Below, one piece after another: positions 32,158-39,384 of a stretch of 64,000 bases of DNA. How positions within the stretch are numbered: the stretch's first letter is position 1; each line of letters opens with the position of its first letter. Below the pieces are notes generated by a model. The model worked only from the letters and a program-made list of their open reading frames with translations. It was not told the origin of the DNA and did no database searches. The position numbers and the translations under genes were made by a program. The DNA is from Streptomyces griseomycini (GTDB lineage: Bacteria; Actinomycetota; Actinomycetes; Streptomycetales; Streptomycetaceae), in NCBI RefSeq assembly GCF_014203535.1, contig NZ_JACHJI010000020.1, positions 39,862 to 103,861 of the forward strand, read 5' to 3'.

Positions 32158-33525
32158 GTGGCCATCTCGGTCTTCGATCTGTTCTCGATCGGCATCGGCC
32201 CGTCCAGCTCGCACACGGTCGGCCCGATGCGGGCGGCCCGCATGTTCGCCCGGCGGCTGCGCAACGAGGACCTGCTGGGCTCCGTCGCCTCGGTCCGGGC
32301 CGAGCTGTACGGCTCCCTCGGCGCCACCGGCCACGGGCACGGCACGCCCAAGGCGGTGCTGCTCGGCCTGGAGGGCGACTCGCCGCGCACGGTGGACGTG
32401 GAGACGGCCGACGAGCGGGTGGAGAAGATCAAGGACGGCGGCCGGATCCGCCTCCTCGGCGAGCACGAGATCGCGTTCTCCTTCGACGACGACATGGTGC
32501 TGCACCGCCGCAAGGCGCTCCCGTACCACGCCAACGGCATGACGCTGTGGGCGTACGACGCGTCCGGCGCCGAGCTGCTGGCCAAGACGTACTACTCGGT
32601 GGGCGGCGGCTTCGTCGTCGACGAGGACGCGGTGGGCGCGGACCGCATCAAGCTGGACGACACCGTCCTGAAGTACCCCTTCCGCACGGGCGACGAGCTG
32701 CTGCGCCTGACGAAGGAGACGGGCCTGTCCATCTCCGCCCTGATGCTGGAGAACGAGCGCGCCTGGCGGACCGAGGAGGAGATCCGCGCGGGCCTGCTGG
32801 AGATCTGGCGGGTGATGCGGGCGTGCGTCGACCGCGGCATGTCCCGCGAGGGCATCCTGCCGGGCGGTCTGAAGGTGCGCCGCCGGGCCGCGAACACCGC
32901 GCGCAAGCTGCGCTCCGAGGGCGACCCGCAGGCCCTCGCCATGGAGTGGATCACGCTCTACGCGATGGCGGTGAACGAGGAGAACGCGGCCGGCGGCCGG
33001 GTCGTCACGGCGCCGACGAACGGAGCGGCGGGGATCATCCCGGCCGTGCTGCACTACTACATGAACTTCGTGCCCGGCGCCGACGAGGAGGGCGTGGTCC
33101 GCTTCCTGCTCGCGGCCGGCGCCATCGGCATGCTCTTCAAGGAGAACGCCTCCATCTCCGGTGCCGAGGTCGGCTGCCAGGGCGAGGTGGGCTCCGCCTG
33201 CTCGATGGCCGCGGGCGCCCTCGCCGAGGTGCTCGGCGGCACCCCGGAGCAGGTGGAGAACGCCGCCGAGATCGGCATGGAGCACAACCTGGGCCTGACC
33301 TGCGACCCGGTCGGCGGCCTGGTCCAGATCCCGTGCATCGAGCGCAACGGCATGGCCGCGGTGAAGGCGGTCACGGCGGCGCGGATGGCGATGCGCGGCG
33401 ACGGCTCGCACAAGGTGTCCCTGGACAAGGTCATCAAGACGATGAAGGACACCGGCGCGGACATGTCGGTCAAGTACAAGGAGACGGCCCGGGGCGGGCT
33501 GGCGGTGAACATCATCGAGTGCTGA
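32158..33525 (+). CDS. sdaA: L-serine ammonia-lyase (iron-sulfur serine dehydratase)
   Basis: A single-chain 455-residue enzyme converting L-serine to pyruvate and ammonia. The N-terminal beta domain starts VFDLFSIGIGPSSSHTVGPM. The alpha domain has the cluster-binding cysteines in GCQGEVGSACSM (around residue 340) and LTCDPVGGLVQIPC (around 382-394). The GTG at 32158 follows CTAGGAG. A 178-base gap separates it from glyA, so it may have its own promoter, although order and direction place it functionally with the glycine genes. Confidence 0.96.
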   Translation: MAISVFDLFSIGIGPSSSHTVGPMRAARMFARRLRNEDLLGSVASVRAELYGSLGATGHGHGTPKAVLLGLEGDSPRTVDVETADERVEKIKDGGRIRLLGEHEIAFSFDDDMVLHRRKALPYHANGMTLWAYDASGAELLAKTYYSVGGGFVVDEDAVGADRIKLDDTVLKYPFRTGDELLRLTKETGLSISALMLENERAWRTEEEIRAGLLEIWRVMRACVDRGMSREGILPGGLKVRRRAANTARKLRSEGDPQALAMEWITLYAMAVNEENAAGGRVVTAPTNGAAGIIPAVLHYYMNFVPGADEEGVVRFLLAAGAIGMLFKENASISGAEVGCQGEVGSACSMAAGALAEVLGGTPEQVENAAEIGMEHNLGLTCDPVGGLVQIPCIERNGMAAVKAVTAARMAMRGDGSHKVSLDKVIKTMKDTGADMSVKYKETARGGLAVNIIEC

Positions 33526-33535
33526 GCCCGACGAC

Positions 33536-33562
33536 AGGGCCCTTCCGGACGCCGAAGGCCCT
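33536..33562 (+). terminator. Terminator-like hairpin after sdaA
   Basis: AGGGCCCTTCCGG and CCGAAGGCCCT pair with small bulges around an ACG loop, 10 bases after the sdaA stop. Confidence 0.6.
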
Positions 33563-33641
33563 CAGGGCCCGTGCGGCTCGGCCGTTCGCGTGACCGGATG
33601 CCGAACGGGGAGCCGCGGAACTCCCGGGGAAGGGGACCCCG

Positions 33642-34109
33642 GTGGCCGAGGGAGCCGGCGCGGGCGACGGGTGCCTGGCGTGCGACCTGACGGCCGGCGC
33701 GGTTCCGCTGCCGGGCGGGAACGTGCCGCGGTCCGGGTCCTGGGTGGTCGAGCACTGCGTCGGGCCGCTGGGGCCGGGCACCCTGGTGGTCAAGGCTGCC
33801 CGCCACGTGGTGCACGTCGCCGAGCTGACGGCGCGGGAGTCCGCCGAGCTGGGGCCCCTGCTGCAGCGGGTGAGCGCCGCCGTCACCACGGTGGTGTCCC
33901 CGGAGCAGGTGTACGTGTGCCTGTGGTCGCACGCGGGCGGGGTTCCCGGCCACCTCCACTTCGTCGTGCAGCCCGTCGGGCGCCGGGAGCTGTCCCGGTC
34001 CGGCGCCTTCGGCCCCGCGCTGCAGCCGGCCATGGGTGAGGCGGGGTGTTTCCCCGAGGCGACCGAGGTGGAGCGGATCTGCGACCGGTTGAGAGCGGTT
34101 CTCGACTGA
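33642..34109 (+). CDS. HIT-like protein with incomplete histidine triad
   Basis: A 155-residue protein. A CLAC pair near residue 11 resembles the zinc site of bacterial HIT proteins. The C-terminal GHLHFVVQPVG corresponds to the HxHxHxx active-site strand, but the third histidine is valine. HIT enzymes split nucleotide phosphoramidates or dinucleoside polyphosphates; with the incomplete triad this one may bind without that chemistry, or be a divergent phosphorylase-type member. The GTG at 33642 follows GGGGAAGGGG. It lies alone between sdaA and the GH25 gene. Confidence 0.72.
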   Translation: MAEGAGAGDGCLACDLTAGAVPLPGGNVPRSGSWVVEHCVGPLGPGTLVVKAARHVVHVAELTARESAELGPLLQRVSAAVTTVVSPEQVYVCLWSHAGGVPGHLHFVVQPVGRRELSRSGAFGPALQPAMGEAGCFPEATEVERICDRLRAVLD

Positions 34110-34226
34110 ACACGCCTCCTGGAGGCGCGCGCACCCCGCGGGGGGCCGCGCCGGTGCGTGGACGCCGCCGTGGTGGGGAATGAACCACTCAACTCCCCTC
34201 CCCCACAAGCACGTCAGGGAGCCCGC

Positions 34227-34784
34227 ATGCTGCGTGGCATCGATGTGAGCTCGTACCAGCCCTCCTCGTACGACACCGACGGCCTGTCCTTCGTCTTCGT
34301 CAAGGCGACGGAGGGCCGTTCCTACACCAACCCCAGGCTCTCCGCCCAGACGAAGACGGCCCGCGACGCCGGCCTGGTGGTCGGCTTCTACCACTTCCTC
34401 TGGCCGGGCAACCTCACCGACCAGGCGGAGTACTTCGTGAGCAAGGCCCCGGAGAGGCGGGGCGACATCCTCGCCGTCGACTGGGAGACCACCGGCGAGG
34501 GCACCCGCGCGAGCAACTCCGAGAAGGACCGCTTCATCCGGAAGGTGAAGGAGCTGCGGCCGGACAACAGGGTCGTCCTGTACTGCAACCGGGATTTCTG
34601 GCTCAACGTCGACACGACGTCCTACGCCGGCGACGGCCTCTGGATCGCCGACTACGTCACCGCCGGGAAACCCCGCATCCGAGCCGAATGGCGCTTCCAC
34701 CAGTACACCGACGACCCGCTGGACAAGAACGTCGCGGACTTCTCCAGCAGGTCGGCGTTGAGGAAGTGGGCCGGAAGTGCCTAA
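34227..34784 (+). CDS. GH25-family muramidase without signal peptide
   Basis: A 185-residue glycoside hydrolase 25 domain (lysozyme of the Streptomyces cellosyl type). The barrel start GIDVSSYQ, FVFVKATEG, GFYHFLWPG and the catalytic DxE (AVDWETTGEG) are all present, as is WRFHQYTDD. It has no signal peptide and no wall-binding domain; the ATG at 34227 with TCAGGGAG fixes the start. Export, if any, must be unconventional, or the enzyme acts after lysis. Its stop codon overlaps that of the convergent reductase gene. Confidence 0.85.
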   Translation: MLRGIDVSSYQPSSYDTDGLSFVFVKATEGRSYTNPRLSAQTKTARDAGLVVGFYHFLWPGNLTDQAEYFVSKAPERRGDILAVDWETTGEGTRASNSEKDRFIRKVKELRPDNRVVLYCNRDFWLNVDTTSYAGDGLWIADYVTAGKPRIRAEWRFHQYTDDPLDKNVADFSSRSALRKWAGSA

Positions 34785-35443
34785 CCCCGGAACTCCGGCT
34801 TGCGCTCCGGGGACGCCTCCGCGAGGGCCTTGGTGACGGCCTCGGCGTCCGCCCGCAGGCCGTAGACCGGGGTGTCGGGCTGCTGGCGCCAGGAGTCGTC
34901 GAGGCCGCCCGCGTCGACGGTGTCGAAGCCGAGCTCCTCGATCAGGGCCCGGACCTTCCGCTTGGCCGCCCCGTCGTCGCCGGCCACGGGGAGGGCCATC
35001 CGGTCGGGGGCGCCGGCCGGACGGTGACGGTCCAGGATGTCCTGGGCGTACGTGCCGTTGAAGGCCTTGATCACCGGGTGGCCGAGCTGCCGCTGCGTCC
35101 AGCGGCTCTCGGTGAGGCCCTCGTCCTCGATGCCGGCGATCCTCCCGTCGCGCTGCCGCGGGTAGTAGTTGCCGGTGTCGACGACGGCGACGCCGTCCGC
35201 GGCCTCGTCGAACAGGCCGGACGGCAGGTCCGGGACGGCCTTCAGCGGGACGGCGACGACCACGACCTCGGCGCCCCGGGCCGCCTCCTCGACCCGCACC
35301 GGCCTCGCCCCGGTCTCCTCGGCCAGCTCCGTGAGCGTGTGCGGGCCGCGGGAGTTGGCGACGGAGACGTCGTGCCCGAGGGCGGTGAGCCGCCGGGTGA
35401 GGTTTCCGCCGATGTTGCCCGCGCCGATGATGCCGATCTTCAT
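34781..35443 (-). CDS. NADPH-dependent F420 reductase-like oxidoreductase
   Basis: A 220-residue Rossmann protein of the F420-oxidoreductase/KARI-like family. The N terminus KIGIIGAGNIGGNLTRRL binds the dinucleotide, and the SRGP segment after the second strand suggests NADP. VVVAVPLKAV and KAFNGTYAQDIL follow the family. It may pass hydride between NADPH and F420, or simply be an NADP-binding oxidoreductase. The ATG at 35443 has AGGCGAG upstream; a longer frame to 35518 lacks support. Its stop overlaps the stop of the convergent GH25 gene. Confidence 0.82.
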   Translation of the reverse strand: MKIGIIGAGNIGGNLTRRLTALGHDVSVANSRGPHTLTELAEETGARPVRVEEAARGAEVVVVAVPLKAVPDLPSGLFDEAADGVAVVDTGNYYPRQRDGRIAGIEDEGLTESRWTQRQLGHPVIKAFNGTYAQDILDRHRPAGAPDRMALPVAGDDGAAKRKVRALIEELGFDTVDAGGLDDSWRQQPDTPVYGLRADAEAVTKALAEASPERKPEFRG

Positions 35444-35642
35444 GTCCGACTCGCCTGGCCCTTCCGGGGATCGGTGTCCGCTCCGGTTCCCCTCGGGAAC
35501 CGCCGTGGTCGGCACCAACCTCCGAGGCGGCCGGGCTATTCCGGCCCCGTCGGCCGTACGGGTGACATCGCGCCGCCCCGGGCACGGCGCGGGGGCCCGG
35601 CCCGCACGGGAAGGTGTGCGCGCCGGGCCCCCGTACGGGGTC

Positions 35643-35855
35643 CTACTTGTTCAGGTGGGCCCAGAACTCGTCGAAGGACAGGACCTTGTCGCCGTTCAGG
35701 TCGCGGGACTTGATGACCGCCTCCGCGACCGCCTCGGTGACGTTCCAGTCACCGCCCTGGGCGAGGGCGGTCTTGAACTCGGCAGCGGTGATGAATCCGT
35801 CCCCGTCCGTATCGATCCGCTCGAACTGCTTGCGCGCTTCCTCGATGTCCGCCAC
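35643..35855 (-). CDS. EF-hand calcium-binding protein
   Basis: A 70-residue protein made of two EF-hands. Loop 1 (residues 15-26, DTDGDGFITAAE) is fully canonical. Loop 2 (52-63, DLNGDKVLSFDE) keeps the calcium ligands but has Lys in place of the usual glycine at position 6, which may lower affinity. Streptomycetes encode several small calmodulin-like Cab proteins, and this is one by size and layout; I do not assign which. GTG at 35855 follows AAGGGGCGG. Confidence 0.9.
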   Translation of the reverse strand: MADIEEARKQFERIDTDGDGFITAAEFKTALAQGGDWNVTEAVAEAVIKSRDLNGDKVLSFDEFWAHLNK

Positions 35856-35927
35856 CGATCCGCCCCTTTTTGTCTAGTTTTCCGGTGCTCTGTCGGACTC
35901 CCTGGAGTCCTGATGACGCAGGTCAGA

Positions 35928-36842
35928 TTAACTGCCCGCTCGAGCCCGCAACGCGGCGACCACCCATCCGAACTCCTCCTCGTGGACGGACGGGGGTTCC
36001 AGGCCGTTCACGATCGCGGAGAGCTCGCGGTAGCGGGCGAGGCGGGGGTTCGTCGCCGCCGCGAGGCGTTCCAGTACGGCGGCCGGGTCGGCGTCACCGA
36101 TCAGCGCGCGCAGGACGCCGGCGGCCCGCGGCGAGTCCGGTGCGACGCCCTCCCTCAGCGCGTCGCCCGCGAGCCGCACCAGGCGGCTCATGAACCACAG
36201 GGAGGAGCCCGCCGGGACGTCCGGTCCCCGGTCCGCCGCGTTGAACTCGATCATCCTGCGCATCGTCGCCCGGAACTCCGGGTCCTGGATCAGTTCGGCG
36301 AGCTCCACCCAGGCGTCCACCTGCTCGGGGGCGGGGTCGTCGGGCAGGTCGGCGGCGGCGAAGCGCAGGCGGGTGCGGATGTCGGGGTCCGCCGTGTCGA
36401 CGCCCTCGAAGATCTCCGCCACGAAGTCCTCGATGATGCGCCTGCGCTCGGCGGTGGAGAGTCGGGCCAGTCTGTTCATGAGTGTCGTCTCCTCGGCGGT
36501 CGAACCACGTCGTGCCACGGTCGACAGCACCGCACGGGTCACCTTCAGCGCCCGGATCTGGGCGTCCAGCGCGGCCACGTGGGCCGCCGCGACCCGCGCG
36601 ACCGTCGTCTCACCGGTCAGCACCCGGCGTACGTCGGCGAGGCCGAGGCCCAGCTCGCGCAGGGTGCGGACCAGTTCCAGACGGGCGACGGAGCCGGCGT
36701 CGTAGAGCCGGTAGCCGCCCGCGGAACGCGCCGCCGGCGGCAGGGCGCCCTCGTCGGACCAGTAGCGGATGGTGCGCACGGACAGGCCGGTGGCACGGGC
36801 GAGCTCGCCGATGGTGAGAAGTCCGGTGCCGTCTTCGATCAT
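35928..36842 (-). CDS. MerR-family transcriptional regulator
   Basis: A 304-residue regulator. The N-terminal winged helix is LTIGELARATGLSVRTIRYWSDEGALPP, then GGYRLYDAGSVARL and the coiled-coil dimer helix to about residue 120. The long C-terminal region (about 180 residues, helical, ending HEEEFGWVVAALRARAGS) is a ligand or co-activator domain without cysteine metal sites, so a metal sensor is unlikely. ATG at 36842 has no strong ribosome-binding site. It is divergent from a GNAT gene across a 49-base gap carrying a dyad, the usual MerR arrangement. Confidence 0.88.
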   Translation of the reverse strand: MIEDGTGLLTIGELARATGLSVRTIRYWSDEGALPPAARSAGGYRLYDAGSVARLELVRTLRELGLGLADVRRVLTGETTVARVAAAHVAALDAQIRALKVTRAVLSTVARRGSTAEETTLMNRLARLSTAERRRIIEDFVAEIFEGVDTADPDIRTRLRFAAADLPDDPAPEQVDAWVELAELIQDPEFRATMRRMIEFNAADRGPDVPAGSSLWFMSRLVRLAGDALREGVAPDSPRAAGVLRALIGDADPAAVLERLAAATNPRLARYRELSAIVNGLEPPSVHEEEFGWVVAALRARAGS

Positions 36843-36848
36843 GTCTGG

Positions 36849-36878
36849 GAGTCTGGGCCTTCCAGTGGGTGGAGACTC
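36849..36878. promoter_or_regulatory. Dyad in the MerR/GNAT intergenic gap (candidate MerR operator)
   Basis: GAGTCT (36849-36854) and AGACTC (36873-36878) are inverted repeats spaced by 18 bases. TCCA and TGGA lie inside, around GTGGG. The position between the divergent starts fits a MerR operator. Confidence 0.45.
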
Positions 36879-36891
36879 AAGGAGCGTGAAG

Positions 36892-37557
36892 GTGACGGGC
36901 ACACCGCGGGACACGTTGCGGGACATTCTCGACGCGGCGGCGCGCGGCGTCTTCCCGGCACCGGACGGCGGGACGACGGTGGTGGCGCAGCCGTCCGGCC
37001 GGGACGCGGGGGTGCTGGCGTTCACCGCGCACTCCGTCGTCTTCACCGACGAGGACCCCGCGTGGGTGCGGCGGACGCTGGCCTCGGCCGACTGCGACGC
37101 GCTGGCCGCCACCATGAACGTCCGTTTCCTGGCCGCCTTCATGGAGCGCACGGGGCGGCGGACGGACACGATCGACGTGATGACGGTGGCCGCCCCGCTG
37201 CCGGACGGTCCGCCGTCGGACGGTCCGCCGCTCGCCCTGGAGCAGGTCGGCGACCCCGGCCACCCCCGGGTGGTGAGCGCCCGCAGGCGGCGCGACGACG
37301 TGCGGGTGTGGACGGCGGACGGGGGTGTGCTGGTCCTGGGGCGCGGGATCGCGGGACGGCTCGAGGTCGCGGTGGAGGTGGCGGAGCAGGCGCGGCACCG
37401 GGGCCGGGGACGGCGGCTGGCGCTGGCGGCGCGGCGGCTGGCCGGGAACGAGCCGGTGTGGGCGCAGATATCGCCCGGGAACGCCCGCAGCATGCGGGCC
37501 TTCCAGGCGGCCGGCTACCGGCCGGTGGGTTCGGAGGCGCTGTTCCTGCGCGGCTGA
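36892..37557 (+). CDS. GNAT-family N-acetyltransferase
   Basis: A 221-residue protein. The C-terminal third is a recognisable GNAT core: EVAEQARHRGRGRRLALAA (the acetyl-CoA binding loop, R-x-x-G-x-G type) followed by VWAQISPGNARSMRAFQAAGY. The N-terminal 130 residues are not a standard GNAT strand order and may form the substrate part. The substrate is unknown. The start is chosen as GTG at 36892 because GGAG lies seven bases before it; GTG at 36886 is too close to it. It is divergent from the MerR gene and may be its target. Confidence 0.7.
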   Translation: MTGTPRDTLRDILDAAARGVFPAPDGGTTVVAQPSGRDAGVLAFTAHSVVFTDEDPAWVRRTLASADCDALAATMNVRFLAAFMERTGRRTDTIDVMTVAAPLPDGPPSDGPPLALEQVGDPGHPRVVSARRRRDDVRVWTADGGVLVLGRGIAGRLEVAVEVAEQARHRGRGRRLALAARRLAGNEPVWAQISPGNARSMRAFQAAGYRPVGSEALFLRG

Positions 37558-37580
37558 GGACACCGCGCCGGCGCCGTGCG

Positions 37581-38084
37581 TCAGCGGTCCGCGACGCGCA
37601 TCTCGAACCAGGTGGTCTTGCCCCGGGGCAGCAGGTCGACGCCCCAGCGGTCGGCGAGCTTGTCGACGAGGAAGAGGCCGCGGCCGCTGACGTCCATGTC
37701 CTGGACCGGCATCAGACAGGGCAGGCCGCGGGAGGGGTCACGGACCTCGACGCGGATCCAGCCGCGCCGGCGGCGCAGCCGGAGGCCGAAGACGCGGGCA
37801 CCGGTGTGGCGCACGGCGTTGCCGACGAGTTCGGAGACGAGCAGGACGGCGTCCTCGGTGATCCTGGCCCCGAGGCCCCAGTGGCGCAGGACCACGACCT
37901 GGGTGAGCCGACGCGCGGTGGCGGCGGACTCCGGGCGGGACGGCAGCAGGACCTCTGCCTCCGCCGGGTTGCCGAACGACTCCAGTGCCTTCGGGGCGTG
38001 TTCGTCCTCTGCCGTCGGCGACCAGCGCGACGCGGTCACGCGTCCGTCTCCCCGCGGCTGTTCCGTGCCCTCCAGCCCCGTCAT
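37581..38084 (-). CDS. Anti-sigma-type regulatory ATP-binding protein (HATPase, RsbW-like)
   Basis: A 167-residue protein with a single GHKL ATPase domain: N box DAVLLVSELVGNAVRHTG, G1 box VRDPSRGLP and G2 box GRGLFLVDKLADRWGVD. There is no histidine phospho-acceptor domain and no membrane segment. Streptomycetes have dozens of these RsbW/SpoIIAB-like proteins, which bind sigma or anti-anti-sigma factors; the partner is not encoded nearby. The ATG at 38084 is chosen over longer readings because the conserved part starts soon after. Confidence 0.88.
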   Translation of the reverse strand: MTGLEGTEQPRGDGRVTASRWSPTAEDEHAPKALESFGNPAEAEVLLPSRPESAATARRLTQVVVLRHWGLGARITEDAVLLVSELVGNAVRHTGARVFGLRLRRRRGWIRVEVRDPSRGLPCLMPVQDMDVSGRGLFLVDKLADRWGVDLLPRGKTTWFEMRVADR

Positions 38085-38266
38085 GCCCCCATCATGGCCG
38101 TCCACGGGGTCCTCCGGGGTCGTTCCGGGGGAACACGCCCCCTGTGCGCCCCCGTTCCGCAACGGTCCGCCGACATATGCCGTCGGCATTTCGGGGCCGT
38201 CGACGGCCCGTCCGACCTGCGGCGACGGTTCGCTGTGCGGCAACCGACGGACCCCCTCGACACGAC

Positions 38267-38298
38267 AGGTTTAAGGGTGCCTTAAGGCTCCCATAAAC
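38267..38298. terminator. 32-bp near-perfect palindrome (terminator or operator)
   Basis: GGTTTA-A-GGG-T-GCC-TTAA-GGC-T-CCC-A-TAAACC is symmetric apart from one A/A and one T/T. It is flanked further out by CCCCTCG (38252) and CGAGGGG (38306). It lies after the enoyl-CoA hydratase gene and before the ATPase gene on the minus strand. Confidence 0.6.
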
Positions 38299-38375
38299 CG
38301 CCCCGCCGAGGGGCCCGGATGAGACATCGCGTCAATTGCAAGGCCCGGGACGGAGTTTCGTGGTGCCGGGGGGCG

Positions 38376-39143
38376 TCAGAGGAACTTCGCCTTGCCGGGG
38401 CCCTCCTCCACGAAGCTGCGCATCCCCCGTGCGCGGTCCTCGGTGGCGAACAGGCCCGCGAACCAGTTGCGCTCGACGGCGAGGCCGGTGTCGATGTCCG
38501 TCTCGAGGCCGGTGTCGACGGCCTCCTTGGCGGCGCGCAGGGCGATCGCCGGGCCCTGGGCCAGCTTCGCGGCCCACGCGTGCGCCTGCTCGTAGACCTC
38601 CTCGGCGGGGACCACCCGGTCCACCAGGCCGAGCATCAGCGCCTCGTCGGCCCTGACCTGACGGCCCGTGAAGATGAGGTCCTTCGCCCTGGACGGGCCG
38701 ATCAGCCGGGACAGGCGCTGGGTGCCGCCCGCGCCCGGGATGAGGCCGAGCAGGATCTCGGGCTGGCCCAGCTTGGCGTTCTCCCCGGCGATGCGGTAGT
38801 CGGCGCAGAGCGCGAGCTCGCAGCCGCCGCCGAGCGCGTAGCCCGTCACCGCGGCCACCACCGGCTTGGGGATGCGGGCCACGGCGGTGAAGGAGTCCTG
38901 CAGGGCGCGGGCGCGCAGGACCATCGCGGTGTGGTCCATGGCCTGCATCTCCTTGATGTCCGCGCCCGCCGCGAACACCTTCTCGCCGCCGTAGATCACC
39001 ACGGCGCGCACGTCGTCGCGGCGCGCGGCCTCCTCGGCGAGTTCCTTCAGGCGGTCCTGCGTGGCGACGTCCAGCGCGTTCATGGGCGGGCGGTCCAGGC
39101 GCAGCGTGCCGACGCCGTCCGCGACTTCGAGGTGTACGGTCAT
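38376..39143 (-). CDS. Enoyl-CoA hydratase/isomerase
   Basis: A 255-residue crotonase-fold enzyme. The oxyanion-hole and catalytic segments are visible: FAAGADIKEM, then YALGGGCELALCADYRIA (first catalytic Glu) and LGQPEILLGLIPGAGGTQRL (second Glu). This is the typical beta-oxidation hydratase pattern. ATG at 39143 has no strong ribosome-binding site; TAACCT ends six bases upstream, so a leaderless message is possible. An 81-bp tandem repeat lies immediately upstream. Confidence 0.93.
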   Translation of the reverse strand: MTVHLEVADGVGTLRLDRPPMNALDVATQDRLKELAEEAARRDDVRAVVIYGGEKVFAAGADIKEMQAMDHTAMVLRARALQDSFTAVARIPKPVVAAVTGYALGGGCELALCADYRIAGENAKLGQPEILLGLIPGAGGTQRLSRLIGPSRAKDLIFTGRQVRADEALMLGLVDRVVPAEEVYEQAHAWAAKLAQGPAIALRAAKEAVDTGLETDIDTGLAVERNWFAGLFATEDRARGMRSFVEEGPGKAKFL

Positions 39144-39156
39144 GCCAGCAGGTTAA

Positions 39157-39334
39157 CGGTGACTAACGGCGACCGGGGTGGTGCGGTCGCTCACACCGGG
39201 CCGGGGGTCCGGGGGTCGCCCCCGGGCAGGCACAGCACGGTGACCAACGGCGACCGGGGTGGTGCGGTCGCTCACACCGGGCCGGGGGTCCGGGGGCCGC
39301 CCCCGGGCAGGCACAGCACGGTGACCAACGGCAG
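39157..39334. repeat. 81-bp tandem repeat, two full copies plus a partial third
   Basis: Copies start with CGGTGACTAACGGCGACC at 39157, CGGTGACCAACGGCGACC at 39238 and CGGTGACCAACGGC at 39319, so the period is exactly 81 bases. The two full copies differ at very few positions. Each holds a hairpin around CCGGGGG/CCCCCGG, which resembles a Streptomyces terminator. They fill most of the gap between the L,D-transpeptidase stop and the hydratase start, both on the minus strand. The unit is a multiple of three, but no gene is supported. Confidence 0.9.
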
Positions 39335-39384
39335 CGGCCCCGGTGCCGTGGCTCGCACCGGGGCCGCGTACGTCGCGCGGAGGG

